64,000 nt of DNA from Actinomycetota bacterium. Lineage in GTDB: Bacteria > Actinomycetota > Thermoleophilia > Gaiellales > Gaiellaceae. This document shows, piece after piece, positions 36,859 to 45,109 of the stretch (the stretch's first letter is position 1; each line of letters begins with the position of its first letter). The notes beneath the pieces are model-generated. The model saw only the letters and a list, made by a program, of their open reading frames with translations. It did no database searches and was not told the DNA's origin. The position numbers and the translations under genes are program-made. The stretch covers positions 124,001 to 188,000 of the forward strand of contig WLID01000002.1 of assembly GCA_009702325.1 (NCBI GenBank), written 5' to 3'.

Positions 36859-38043
36859 ATGCACGACGCGACCACATTCGGCGCGGTGATCCTGCTTGCG
36901 AGCGCCGCTCTCGTCATTTCGCTTGGGACATCGAAGCTCTCCGAGCGGTTTGCGATCCCTGTTGCAGCACCGTTTCTCGTGCTCGCGGCGATCGCGTCGG
37001 ACATCTTTCCCCGGCTTTCCAGCTCGATTGGCACGGTGGAGCGCGTCTCGACGGTTGCGCTTGTTGTGATCCTTTTTGACGGAGGCCTCGCGATCGGCTG
37101 GAAGCGCTTCCGCGTTTCTGCTGCGCCGATCGCGACGCTGGGAGTCATCGGAACCTTCGCGACCGCTGGGGGTATCGCGGTGGTCGCACACTGGGTGATT
37201 GGGTTCTCTTGGATCTCAAGCGGGCTGATCGGCGCCGCGGTCGCCCCCACTGATCCGGCCGTGATGTTCTCGGTGCTCGGCAACCGTGAGATCGAGGGCA
37301 GGACGGGAACGATCCTCCAGGGCGAGTCGGGCGCGAACGATCCTGTGGGGATTGCGCTGATGATTGGGATGCTCGAACTCGCTACGCATCCTGGGTCGAG
37401 CTTCTGGGTTGTCATCCGCACATTCAGCATGCAGATGGTTGTTGGCCTCGCGATCGGTGTGGTCGGCGGGATCGTGCTCGGGCAGACGATGCGGCGCGTG
37501 TCGCTGCCAAGCGCCGGGCTGTACTCCCTGCGTACGCTCGCGGCCGCCGGTGTGATCTATGGGGTCGCGACTGTCGCTCATGGGTCGGGCTTCCTCGCAG
37601 TGTTCGTCGCGGGGCTGCTTGTCGGAGATGTTCAGGCGCCGTTCAAGGAGGAGATCGAGACGTTCCACGACGCGTTGTCGTCACTTGCCGAGTTCGTCGT
37701 GTTCCTCGTTCTTGGGCTGACGATCTCGCTCTCGGCGATGGACGTCGGCGTGTGGGCCGATGGCCTGCTGCTCGCAGCGATCCTCGCATTCGTCGTGCGC
37801 CCTGTCGCCTGCTGGCCGTTGCTCATCCCGTTTCACCTCCGTAAAGGCGAGCAGGCATTCGTCCTTTGGGGTGGGTTGAAGGGAGCAGTGCCGATCTTGC
37901 TGGCCGCCTTTGCGGTCGCCCGAGGCGTCGCAGACGCAGATCGCATCTATGAGCTCGTGTTCGTGGTTGTCCTTGCGTCGGTGCTTGTGCAGGGGACAAC
38001 GATCGCGGCCGCCGCCCGGCGCCTTGGCGTCGAGATGCGCTAG
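36859..38043 (+). CDS. cation/proton antiporter, NhaP-like (CPA1/CPA2 superfamily)
   Basis: 394 aa with about eleven to twelve membrane helices and no cytosolic TrkA domain. The ion-binding core shows AAVAPTDPAVMFSVLG and GESGANDPVGIALMI with paired acidic residues in the expected unwound helices, and FVLWGGLKGAVPILLAAF near the end. Probably exports Na+ or K+ in exchange for H+. ATG 36859 follows TACCGT (36847-36852) by six bases, and the reading from 36832 lies before that promoter. Divergent from the secreted-protein operon. Confidence 0.92.
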   Translation: MHDATTFGAVILLASAALVISLGTSKLSERFAIPVAAPFLVLAAIASDIFPRLSSSIGTVERVSTVALVVILFDGGLAIGWKRFRVSAAPIATLGVIGTFATAGGIAVVAHWVIGFSWISSGLIGAAVAPTDPAVMFSVLGNREIEGRTGTILQGESGANDPVGIALMIGMLELATHPGSSFWVVIRTFSMQMVVGLAIGVVGGIVLGQTMRRVSLPSAGLYSLRTLAAAGVIYGVATVAHGSGFLAVFVAGLLVGDVQAPFKEEIETFHDALSSLAEFVVFLVLGLTISLSAMDVGVWADGLLLAAILAFVVRPVACWPLLIPFHLRKGEQAFVLWGGLKGAVPILLAAFAVARGVADADRIYELVFVVVLASVLVQGTTIAAAARRLGVEMR

Positions 38044-38993
38044 GAGCGTTCGGTGTCGGCCGACGGATGGTGCCCCATGTTCCAGTGGAGCGACGGCTCG
38101 AAGTGCCGCACAACGAGGAAAGCGAGACCGGCGTAGATCCAGCCGAGCAGGCAGTCGGAAACGTAGTGCTCACCCCCGTAGACCAGCGAGAACGCCATCG
38201 CGACGGGGTACAGCGCCACGACCACGCGCCACGGCCCTCGGGCGAAACGCCAGAGGAAGAGCAAGATCAGGAAGGCGTAGCCCGCATGGAGTGAGGGGAC
38301 TGCGGCGACGTTGTTCGCCACCTTCTCGCCGTTTTGGAAGAGCGCCCCAAACCCACCGAACGGCAGGTCGGTGCCGACGGCGTGCGGGATGCGATCGACG
38401 TGCGGCAGGAACCCTTCGTCACCCGCGAGCCACGGCGGCACAGCCGGATAGAGCACGTACGTCACAAACGCCGCACCGGAGAGCAAACACACACTCGCTG
38501 CGTACTGCGCGAACAGCCGCTGATTGCGCACCCAGAAGACCCCTGCGAGCACGAGGGTCGCGAAGAAGTGCGAGAGATACACGACAAAGACGCCGTAATC
38601 CCACGCACGGGCGTCCCCCACCCCGTGCCAGAGATGGTGCTGCAACCAGACGGTCGGAACGGCTCCGAAGAAGAGGAACTTGTCGACGTCGAGTTGCGGG
38701 GTGACGTGTGCGGGAAAAAGCAAGCCGTCGGCGAACCCACGGAGGACGCCGTAGACCAGTAGGAGTACTGCGAACGGCGCCCAACCGGAGACGAACCGTG
38801 GGAGTCGCTTCGGGGTGGCTAGGGCGAACGAGAGGACGCCTAGCGTTGCCCACACGACACCGCGCCTGCCACCGAGCGGCGCCCCCCCAACCGCCCAATC
38901 GGCGGCAAGCGCGAGCACAAAGACGACAGGCCACAGCAGGTGCAGCAGCTGTCGGGAAATCCGTGGCCGAATCTCTCCCTCCATCGGCGGCAT
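38040..38993 (-). CDS. PAP2-superfamily membrane phosphatase/phosphotransferase
   Basis: 317 aa with about six membrane helices. PAP2 motifs: VPSLHAGYAFL (C2) and YGGEHYVSDCLLGW (C3, with catalytic His and Asp); the first motif is weak. Arrangement resembles the inositolphosphotransferase Aur1/Ipt1-like branch, which acts on lipid phosphates. Substrate unknown. It converges with the antiporter gene, overlapping its last 4 bases. GACATGTC, a perfect 8-bp palindrome, lies just upstream of the start (38996-39003). Confidence 0.85.
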   Translation of the reverse strand: MPPMEGEIRPRISRQLLHLLWPVVFVLALAADWAVGGAPLGGRRGVVWATLGVLSFALATPKRLPRFVSGWAPFAVLLLVYGVLRGFADGLLFPAHVTPQLDVDKFLFFGAVPTVWLQHHLWHGVGDARAWDYGVFVVYLSHFFATLVLAGVFWVRNQRLFAQYAASVCLLSGAAFVTYVLYPAVPPWLAGDEGFLPHVDRIPHAVGTDLPFGGFGALFQNGEKVANNVAAVPSLHAGYAFLILLFLWRFARGPWRVVVALYPVAMAFSLVYGGEHYVSDCLLGWIYAGLAFLVVRHFEPSLHWNMGHHPSADTERS

Positions 38994-39128
38994 CCTGACA
39001 TGTCTGGACGAGCTTGTCGCCCTTCGACGCGCAACTGGAGTTCAGAGCAGTGGCAGGACTCGCCCTGTTCGCGGGGTATCCGGACTGTTGAGGTGCCACA
39101 TTCGCCCGACCCATCCGCGCACGGCCAA

Positions 39129-39704
39129 ATGGCGCGGCTTCAAAGCCCCGTCGCGATCGCGGGTCTTGCGCTTCTCGTTGCCGCGGCCGGCGCCTCGGTC
39201 GCGATGCTGATCGCTGGGACGCCGCGCTCGAATACCGGCGAGACGACGGTCGCCGCTCCGCCTCCCGTCACGACTCCGACGACCGTCGAGCCTGTCACCA
39301 CCGCGCCTGCCACCACCGCGCCTGTCACGACTGTCGCCGCGACAACGACCGCAGGAACGAGTCTCCCCGTAACCACGGTGGCGACGACAACCGCTCCCGC
39401 GCCAACTCGGCCGCAGGAGTCGGTCAGCGATTGGCCGTCCGGCAAGCATGGGTGGACGGTCGTGCTCGGCTCGTACCCAACCGCAAGCGGTAAGGCGGCG
39501 GCCGGCCAGGTCGCGGCTCGGGCGAAAGCTGCTGGCTTGAACGAGACCGGCGTACTCACTTCCGACGGGTTCTCGAGCCTACGCGCGGGCTATCTCGTCG
39601 CCTACGCCGGGGTCTACAGCTCGGCCGATGCAGCGGCGAACGCTGTGGCGGCCGCACGCGTCGCAGGGTTCGCAAGCGCGTACGCGCGCGAGATCGCGCC
39701 GTAG
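39129..39704 (+). CDS. membrane-anchored SPOR-domain protein
   Basis: 191 aa. One N-terminal membrane helix (VAIAGLALLVAAAGASVAML), a Thr/Pro/Val-rich linker with repeated TTxP/VTT units (about 38-98), and a C-terminal SPOR domain (GWTVVLGSYPTASGKAAAGQ to FASAYAREIAP). SPOR domains bind denuded glycan strands at septa. ATG 39129 is the first start giving a sensible membrane protein. The helix, disordered spacer and SPOR plan suits a wall-associated division protein. Confidence 0.8.
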   Translation: MARLQSPVAIAGLALLVAAAGASVAMLIAGTPRSNTGETTVAAPPPVTTPTTVEPVTTAPATTAPVTTVAATTTAGTSLPVTTVATTTAPAPTRPQESVSDWPSGKHGWTVVLGSYPTASGKAAAGQVAARAKAAGLNETGVLTSDGFSSLRAGYLVAYAGVYSSADAAANAVAAARVAGFASAYAREIAP

Positions 39705-40009
39705 AACGCCTGGCGAGTTCGCGGAAAAACCGAAACACTTTCTTCAATACCCGCCGCTACTCTGGTGCTACGAGCGCGGTGGAGGACGTCGCACTCTTAG
39801 ACAACGCCCGCAGTTGTCGACGGAAATTTCGCTGGTACCGGCAAAAAGCCGGGTGATAGAGTCGGACCTAAGACGCGAGTAGCGCTCGTCAAAGCGCGAC
39901 ATGTGTCTGGCCCAACAGGAATACCTCACCGCCGATGCCCAGGTGGTGTATCTCGCTTTCGCACGAAACGACCCCGCCCCGCACAACCAGGGAGAAGAGC
40001 CGACCAACT
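39705..40009. other. 305-base gap without a gene
   Basis: No reading frame here looks coding. A small hairpin ACCGGC-AAAAA-GCCGGGT lies at about 39837-39853, possibly a terminator of the SPOR gene without a T-run. TAGAGT at 39857-39862 is a possible -10 for the next gene and would give a leader of about 140 bases. AGGGAGAAG about eleven bases before the ATG at 40010 is a plausible ribosome-binding site. Confidence 0.45.
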
Positions 40010-40459
40010 ATGGACGAGCGAACTCTGCAGATTCAGCACTCGCTGTACCAGTACTCACGCGCGATCTATCGCACCATCAAGGATTTGATCGATCCCTATG
40101 TGGATCACTCGACGCAGCTTGTCTACCGTCGCGAAGTGCTGGGCGCCTGCGAGAGCACCATGGAGCGTCTTGCGACCGATCCGCAATACTTCTCCAAGCC
40201 TGATCGGGCGCTGTTTGGCGAGATCCGCCGCTACTTCCCGATCACGGTTCAGGCACAGGTTTCGTGGGCGGTCAGCCACGGGGTCAACGCTGCGATCACG
40301 TTCATTGAGGAGCAGATCGAGGCCGGCACGTTCGACGGCGGCCTTGCTCATTGCCATGCGACAACCCGGAAGGGCAAGCCGTGCCAGCGCACGCCACTGC
40401 CAGATCGGGACTATTGCCCGTCGCATCAGCACCTCGAGCGCTCACGCGCCGCGGCCTGA
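40010..40459 (+). CDS. conserved protein with C-terminal Cys/His zinc-type motif
   Basis: 149 aa. The N-terminal 110 residues are helical (QIQHSLYQYSRAIYRTIKDL and FPITVQAQVSWAVSHGVNAA). The C-terminus reads HCHATTRKGKPCQRTPLPD followed by RDYCPSHQH, a C-x9-C-x10-C-x2-H pattern like the small zinc motif found in many uncharacterised proteins. It lies just upstream of the PafBC gene in the same direction, 153 bases apart. Function unknown; a nucleic-acid-related role is possible. Confidence 0.75.
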   Translation: MDERTLQIQHSLYQYSRAIYRTIKDLIDPYVDHSTQLVYRREVLGACESTMERLATDPQYFSKPDRALFGEIRRYFPITVQAQVSWAVSHGVNAAITFIEEQIEAGTFDGGLAHCHATTRKGKPCQRTPLPDRDYCPSHQHLERSRAAA

Positions 40460-40533
40460 AACCCGAATTCTCGGCGCTCGCCGCTCTCTGCGGCAACAAA
40501 CTGAGTTGATCGCACCGCGCAACAATGCGTCTG

Positions 40534-40588
40534 TCGGCATGCCGAAAACGCAGAGTGCAGGGGTTTGTTATTGGCCGTCCCGCGCGGG
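40534..40588 (+). promoter_or_regulatory. palindromes upstream of the PafBC-like gene
   Basis: Two perfect palindromes, TCGGCATGCCGA (40534-40545) and CCCGCGCGGG (40579-40588), lie upstream of the putative -10 TAGGCT (40601-40606). The 12-mer could be a regulator site. I see no match to the known PafBC-dependent promoter pattern (TTGTCRGTG, 8 bases, TANNNT). Confidence 0.35.
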
Positions 40589-40612
40589 CCGAGAAGGCGA
40601 TAGGCTCGGACT

Positions 40613-42625
40613 GTGAGCCACGACACAGACAAGCTGATCCGTCAGCTCTCTCTCGTGGCCTTCCTCATGGCTGAACGGCGGCCGCTAACGGCGCGCGACA
40701 TCAAGTCGAATGTGGAGGGCTACCAGGAGATGAGCGACGAGGCGTTCGCGCGCCGGTTCTATTCCGACCGCGCGGAACTCGTCGCGCTTGGTGTGCCGCT
40801 CGACTCGCAGCGCGACGAATTCACCGGTGAGGAGCTCTACACGCTTCGATCGGAGCGCTACTTCTTGCCGCCGCTTGAGCTTGACGACGACGAGCTCGCC
40901 GCGCTCCAAACGTGCCTCTACCTGCTCGAAGGCCGCTTTGCGTACGCCGAGCCGCTCCGGCTCGCGCTGCAGAACCTCGCGCTCGGGCGATCGGCCGGAG
41001 CGCGCGACGATGCTCCAACCGCCACAGCTATGAGCGTCGAGGTTCGTGACCCTGACTACACGCCTGAGCTTCAGGGTCGACTCGGCAAGCTCGAAGGGGC
41101 GATCTCGAAGCAACGGACAGTCAAGTTCCGCTACTGGTCGATCGGCCGCGACGATGAGCGCGAGCGCACGATCAACCCGTACGCCCTCCTCCCTGAAAAC
41201 GGCACGTGGTACGTCATTGGGCAGGATCTCGACGACCAGACCGTCAAGAGCTTCCGGGTCTCACGCATCCGTTCCGACATTCGTTTCGCGACCCGGCGTG
41301 AGCGCGACTTCCGCGTTCCCGAGGAGTTCAACGTCGACGAATACCGTGGGCGAGCCGAGTGGCAGTTCGGCGAGATGGTTGGCACGGCCCGTATCGAAGT
41401 CGCACCTGACACTGCGTGGTGGGTCAGTCGGGCCTATGGCGGCGAGCGCAACGAGCTCGACCACGACGTCTTCGTGACGCAGTACGCCTCCCTCACGTTG
41501 CTTGCCCGTTGGATCCTCCGCCAGGACGGTCGAGCCGTTCCGCTCGAGCCAGCGGCGTTGCGAAAGCTTGTTGTTGACGGCGCCAAAGCTGTGCGCAAGG
41601 GGCACCATGGCGCCCCGCCGAGCCCTGCCGCTGAGGCGCTGCGTGCCGCAACCGATGGCGTCGTTGAGCGCCCCGCTGGGCCGGTTGCTCCAGAGCGCTT
41701 TGGTGTGTTGCAGTCGCTGCTCGCCTACCTCCTTGCCGCATGTGGCGAGGAGCGCGAGGCGGTCATTCCCGCCGCTGAGCTGTCGAGCCGTTTCTCAATC
41801 GCCCCTGAGGCACTCGAAGAGCACCTCTCCCTGCTGAATCTCGTGAACTTCGGTGGCGGCTGTTATGCGGTGTACGCCGAGCTCCACGGTGACGAGGTGC
41901 ACGTCGACAAGGAGCTCTTCGGTGACACGTTCCGACGTCCGCCTCGACTCACCCCGCTTGAGGCACGCGCTATCCGCCTCGCACTCGAATTTGTCGGCCC
42001 GATGATCGCCGCCGGTGCCCAAAGCCCGCTCGACCGTGTCCGAGCCAAGCTCGAAGAGACGTTCGGCGTGTTTGAGCTGACTCAAACACCAACGCCCCAG
42101 GCGGGCGCGGAAGAAGATCTCGTGCTGCAGCTCACCCGTGCGATCACCGACCACAAGTTGATCGAGCTTGAATACTTGAAGCCTGAATCTACCGAGGTCA
42201 CGACGCGGCTTGTGGAGCCGTACTCGATCGAGCGCCGTCTCCCCCACTGGTACGTCCACACGTGGGATGTGGAGCGTGACGCGCCGCGCAGCTACCGCCT
42301 CGACCGTATGCGCAAGGCGAAGGTGCAGAAGCAGATCTTCACGCCACGCGAGGGGTTTGATCCGTCGGAGCTCAACCACGCGACCACCGCCCGGATTTGG
42401 TATTCGCCGGAGGTTGCACGGTGGGAGGTCGAAAAGGGCGCCCGCCTGCTCGTCGACGGGTCAGCGCTTTCCGAGCGTGCTGTCGGTAGCGCCGACTGGC
42501 TCGTCGGAGAGGTGCTGAGCTACCGCGGCGAGGCAGTTGTTCTCGAGCCTGCCGATCTTCGTGAACGGGTTGCGGTTCGCGCGGCAGAGCTTGAGTCGGA
42601 GCTTCGGGCTCCTACCGCTTCCTGA
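40613..42625 (+). CDS. pafBC: fused WYL-domain regulator, PafB-PafC type
   Basis: 670 aa made of two similar halves, each a winged helix plus WYL domain. The first half has KLIRQLSLVAFLMAERRPLT and, near 185, KFRYWSIGRDDERERTINPY. The second begins around 360 (FGVLQSLLAYLLAACGEERE) with ELEYLKPESTEVTTRLVEPY and HWYVHTWDVERDAPRSYRLD. PafBC activates the LexA-independent DNA-damage response in mycobacteria, and natural fusions occur in other actinobacteria. The GTG start follows TAGGCT by six bases (leaderless). Its end overlaps queG by 14 bases, converging. Confidence 0.9.
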   Translation: MSHDTDKLIRQLSLVAFLMAERRPLTARDIKSNVEGYQEMSDEAFARRFYSDRAELVALGVPLDSQRDEFTGEELYTLRSERYFLPPLELDDDELAALQTCLYLLEGRFAYAEPLRLALQNLALGRSAGARDDAPTATAMSVEVRDPDYTPELQGRLGKLEGAISKQRTVKFRYWSIGRDDERERTINPYALLPENGTWYVIGQDLDDQTVKSFRVSRIRSDIRFATRRERDFRVPEEFNVDEYRGRAEWQFGEMVGTARIEVAPDTAWWVSRAYGGERNELDHDVFVTQYASLTLLARWILRQDGRAVPLEPAALRKLVVDGAKAVRKGHHGAPPSPAAEALRAATDGVVERPAGPVAPERFGVLQSLLAYLLAACGEEREAVIPAAELSSRFSIAPEALEEHLSLLNLVNFGGGCYAVYAELHGDEVHVDKELFGDTFRRPPRLTPLEARAIRLALEFVGPMIAAGAQSPLDRVRAKLEETFGVFELTQTPTPQAGAEEDLVLQLTRAITDHKLIELEYLKPESTEVTTRLVEPYSIERRLPHWYVHTWDVERDAPRSYRLDRMRKAKVQKQIFTPREGFDPSELNHATTARIWYSPEVARWEVEKGARLLVDGSALSERAVGSADWLVGEVLSYRGEAVVLEPADLRERVAVRAAELESELRAPTAS

Positions 42626-43607
42626 TCTCAGCAAGCGCCCACTGGGCATGCTCTGCGAGCAGCGGATCGTCACCGTGGGCGTGGTGTTGCACGGCTGCGG
42701 CGAGCGCCGTGTTTGGTCGCGCAGTGTTTCCCGCAGCGACGAGCGCGTTTCGGCGGAGCCAGCGGGGATCGCGCCGCGGAACGTAGAGCCGTTCCATGCC
42801 AGCCGGGAGACCCTCGCGCTGTTCGAGCCAGCTGACGAGGTCGACGTGGGCGCCGACCGCAGGTGTGGAGTTGGCGCTTCGCTTCTCGGGTCCTCGGTTC
42901 CACGGACACACGTCCTGGCAGATGTCGCAGCCGTACACCTGGGCGGCAAGTGGGGCTCGATAGCTGGCGGGTATCGGCTCAGGTACCTGCGTCCAGTACG
43001 AGAGGCATTTTGTCGCGTCGAGTACGCCGACTTCGTCGAGCGCGTCGGTCGGGCAGGCGTCAACGCACGCGGTGCACGACCCGCATCCGGGTGCGATCGC
43101 TGGAGTCGGCTCTAGCTCAACCGTCGTCACCACCACCCCGAGCACGATCCACGAGCCGAGTCCTGGCGCGATCACCATTGTGTTCTTTCCGTAGAACCCG
43201 ATTCCCGCACGGACGGCCGCTTCACGGTCAACGTGGTCGTTCTCGTCAACGAGGACGCGGTAGGAGCCGCCGAGTGCGGCCCCAAGCTCCTCAAGTCGGC
43301 ACCGCAGGTCGGCGTACGCGTCGCCCCAGGTGTATCGCGGCAGTCGACCGAAGGCTTCGGGCCGCTCGGGCTCGGTGCCCGCGAATGCCAGCGCGCCCGC
43401 GACGACGCTCTTTGCGCCGGGCACCAGGAGTTCCGGGTGACATGACACTTCCGGTTTCAAGGTTGTGAACTTCAGTCGGCCAAAGAGGCCACGCTCCCTA
43501 CGCTCACGGATGTGACTCTCGGTGTTTGCGTACGGCTCGGCAACCGCCACGCCGACCGCGTCGATTCCACATTGATCTGCGAGCTCCCGCAGTTCGTCGG
43601 TCGTCAT
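42612..43607 (-). CDS. queG: epoxyqueuosine reductase
   Basis: 331 aa. It reduces epoxyqueuosine to queuosine in tRNA using cobalamin and two 4Fe-4S clusters. Cluster motifs: CGSCTACVDACPTDAL and CDICQDVCPWNRG; catalytic-site region SWIVLGVVVTTVEL. The C-terminal HEAT-like region is short. ATG 43607 starts MTTDELRELADQCG, the normal opening; a reading from 43793 would overlap the upstream regulator gene. Completes the set with queA and tgt elsewhere in the window. Confidence 0.95.
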   Translation of the reverse strand: MTTDELRELADQCGIDAVGVAVAEPYANTESHIRERRERGLFGRLKFTTLKPEVSCHPELLVPGAKSVVAGALAFAGTEPERPEAFGRLPRYTWGDAYADLRCRLEELGAALGGSYRVLVDENDHVDREAAVRAGIGFYGKNTMVIAPGLGSWIVLGVVVTTVELEPTPAIAPGCGSCTACVDACPTDALDEVGVLDATKCLSYWTQVPEPIPASYRAPLAAQVYGCDICQDVCPWNRGPEKRSANSTPAVGAHVDLVSWLEQREGLPAGMERLYVPRRDPRWLRRNALVAAGNTARPNTALAAAVQHHAHGDDPLLAEHAQWALAEIRKR

Positions 43608-43725
43608 ACGGCCATTTTCCCCATACAGGGCTGCCCGCGAGCGCAACGGAGGTTTACACAGCTTTTTCGGAACCACTGCTAGGGTTGAAGTCCGGGTCTC
43701 TCCCCTGGGAATACCACCGACTTTC

Positions 43726-44166
43726 GTGCCAACCGATCTTTCCGCAGGCCCTGCAGGCCCACCATCCGACGAGGTCATCCTCGCCGCTCGCATGCGATCA
43801 AAGTCGCGCGCCCAACTCGCACGCGCAAAGGAGATCGCTGCTACCCACGGTCTGACGATCGAGCGCTACGACCTGCTGCTCTGCCTGCTTGCAGCCCCGG
43901 ACGGGAGCCGGACGATGAGCATCGGCGAGCTTGGACGCCACCTGCACCTGCAGCAGACTGCGGTAACTGAACTCGTCAATCGCGCCGAATCAGCCGGGCT
44001 TGTGCGGCGCGCGCGCTCCGAGTCGGACAAGCGGGTGACGCTCGTCGTCCTTGAGGATGCGGCCGCCCAGACGACGATTCGCGTGTTTAACCTGCTCGGA
44101 TCGGGCCGGTCTGCGTTCGATGACATCGTCGGCGACGCCGGTCAGCGCGACAGCCGCGAGCGCTAA
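43726..44166 (+). CDS. MarR-family transcriptional regulator
   Basis: 146 aa winged-helix regulator: helical N-terminus, then ATHGLTIERYDLLLCLLAAP, recognition region MSIGELGRHLHLQQTAVTEL and wing ESDKRVTLVV. Ligand and targets unknown. GTG 43726 lies about 40 bases after TAGGGT (43680-43685), a possible -10. Divergent from queG. Confidence 0.88.
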   Translation: MPTDLSAGPAGPPSDEVILAARMRSKSRAQLARAKEIAATHGLTIERYDLLLCLLAAPDGSRTMSIGELGRHLHLQQTAVTELVNRAESAGLVRRARSESDKRVTLVVLEDAAAQTTIRVFNLLGSGRSAFDDIVGDAGQRDSRER

Positions 44167-44209
44167 CAGCGCGTCTTCGCGTTTGCCCGGTCGGCGAACT
44201 CCACCATGC

Positions 44210-44310
44210 TATGGTGCGTTTGGGGCGGGGAGAGCGCCCCACTTCCGCTCCTGAGCCGGGGCGGCGAACCGGGGGCCACAGCCTGGTGTTTGTCGCCCCG
44301 GCCGGGCGGA
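44210..44310 (+). ncRNA. candidate structured RNA, class unknown
   Basis: Between marR and sufT. A -10-like TATGGT (44210-44215) precedes a GC-rich hairpin GGGGCG (44222-44227)/CGCCCC (44235-44240) with a 7-base loop, then a 15-bp helix pairing 44255-44269 with 44288-44302, with two G-U pairs on the plus strand and an internal GGGC/GCCT stem. Flanking CTCCT/AGGAG segments could close a larger domain. I could not match it to SRP RNA, 6S, tmRNA, 6C or a known riboswitch. G-U pairs favour the plus strand. It could also act as the sufT terminator on the minus strand. Confidence 0.45.
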
Positions 44311-44325
44311 TACACCGAGGAGGCT

Positions 44326-44625
44326 CTAGCCGAACCCGAGGATGAACTTGGCATCCTCGGACATCCGCTCAGGTGTCCAAGGCGGATCGAACGTCAACTC
44401 CGACTCGACCGTGCCCACACCAGGAATCTCGCGCACGACACGCTCGATCTCCTCCTGAATCATCGGGCCAACAGGACAGCCCATCGACGTCAGCGAGAAC
44501 GTGATCTTGACATCGTCGCCCGTGATCGCTGCGTCGTAGAAGAGGCCAAGCTCGACGATGTCCATCCCGAGCTCGGGATCCTCCACCTGCCGGAGCGCTT
44601 CGATGACTTCGTGTTCAGACGGCAC
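44326..44625 (-). CDS. DUF59/MIP18-family iron-sulfur assembly protein (SufT-like)
   Basis: 99 aa. Starts with HEVIEALRQVEDPELGMDIV, the family signature, with VELGLFYDAAI and MGCPVGPMIQEEIERVV containing the conserved cysteine; FDPPWTPERMSEDAK closes it. Such proteins help Fe-S cluster maturation. No other suf gene is adjacent. The GTG at 44625 has TACGCT (44632-44637) six bases upstream. The last codons form a 9-bp perfect hairpin CCGAGGATG/CATCCTCGG (44336-44360). Confidence 0.92.
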   Translation of the reverse strand: MPSEHEVIEALRQVEDPELGMDIVELGLFYDAAITGDDVKITFSLTSMGCPVGPMIQEEIERVVREIPGVGTVESELTFDPPWTPERMSEDAKFILGFG

Positions 44626-44737
44626 CTAGCGAGCGTAGCTCACAAGCACAGGCACGCGCCGGATTGCGGTTCAGAGCCGTAACAAGGCTGTTTACGCCAT
44701 GTCTCGCTGTCCGGACCCGTTGCTACGGTGACGCGCG

Positions 44738-45106
44738 GTGCCACTGGCAACTCCGATGTTCCAGGCTTTTCGCGGCGCCGAGACTCCGCACTTTGTGAAC
44801 GAAGCGGAACTCGAATACGCGAAGCTCCTCGACTACTACGGGGTGCCCTGGATGTACGAGCCTCACACCTTCGTTCTCGCCCGAGACGAGGATGGGCGCG
44901 TGACGGAGGCGTTCACTCCCGACTTCTATCTCCCGGAGCAGGATCTGTACCTCGAAGTGACCGTCATGAAGCAGTCGCTCGTAACGCGCAAGAACCGCAA
45001 GGTTCGTCGGCTCCGCGAGCTCTACCCTGACGTCAAGATCAAGCTGTTCTACGAGCGCGACTTCGCACGACTCGCCTCGCGCTACGGCCTGCGCCAAGCG
45101 TCGTAG
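44738..45106 (+). CDS. small PD-(D/E)XK-like protein
   Basis: 122 aa. The core EPHTFVLARDEDGR then FTPDFYLPEQDLYLEVTVMK has the spacing of a PD-(D/E)XK nuclease fold: Glu24 in helix 1, Asp62 of PDF, Glu73 of LEV, and Lys78 that could stand for the displaced catalytic lysine (the usual position is Thr75). DNA cleavage is possible but unproved. GTG 44738 follows TACGGT (44724-44729) by eight bases. Only 3 bases separate it from the phosphoribosyltransferase, so they form an operon. Confidence 0.75.
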   Translation: MPLATPMFQAFRGAETPHFVNEAELEYAKLLDYYGVPWMYEPHTFVLARDEDGRVTEAFTPDFYLPEQDLYLEVTVMKQSLVTRKNRKVRRLRELYPDVKIKLFYERDFARLASRYGLRQAS

Positions 45107-45109
45107 TTC

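Noticed and set aside
39211..39430. Tandem DNA repeat in the SPOR gene
   Set aside because: The Thr/Pro/Val codons are repetitive at protein level but no exact DNA period is kept; it is a disordered linker.
40510..40612. PafBC-dependent (RecA-NDp type) promoter in front of pafBC
   Set aside because: TGTCGG occurs at 40532 but lacks the GTG extension and is not followed by TANNNT at the required spacing.
44210..44310. SRP RNA, 6C RNA or c-di-AMP (ydaO) riboswitch
   Set aside because: No GGAA-capped SRP core, no paired C-rich loops on the plus strand, and no ydaO-like conserved segments; left as an unassigned structure.
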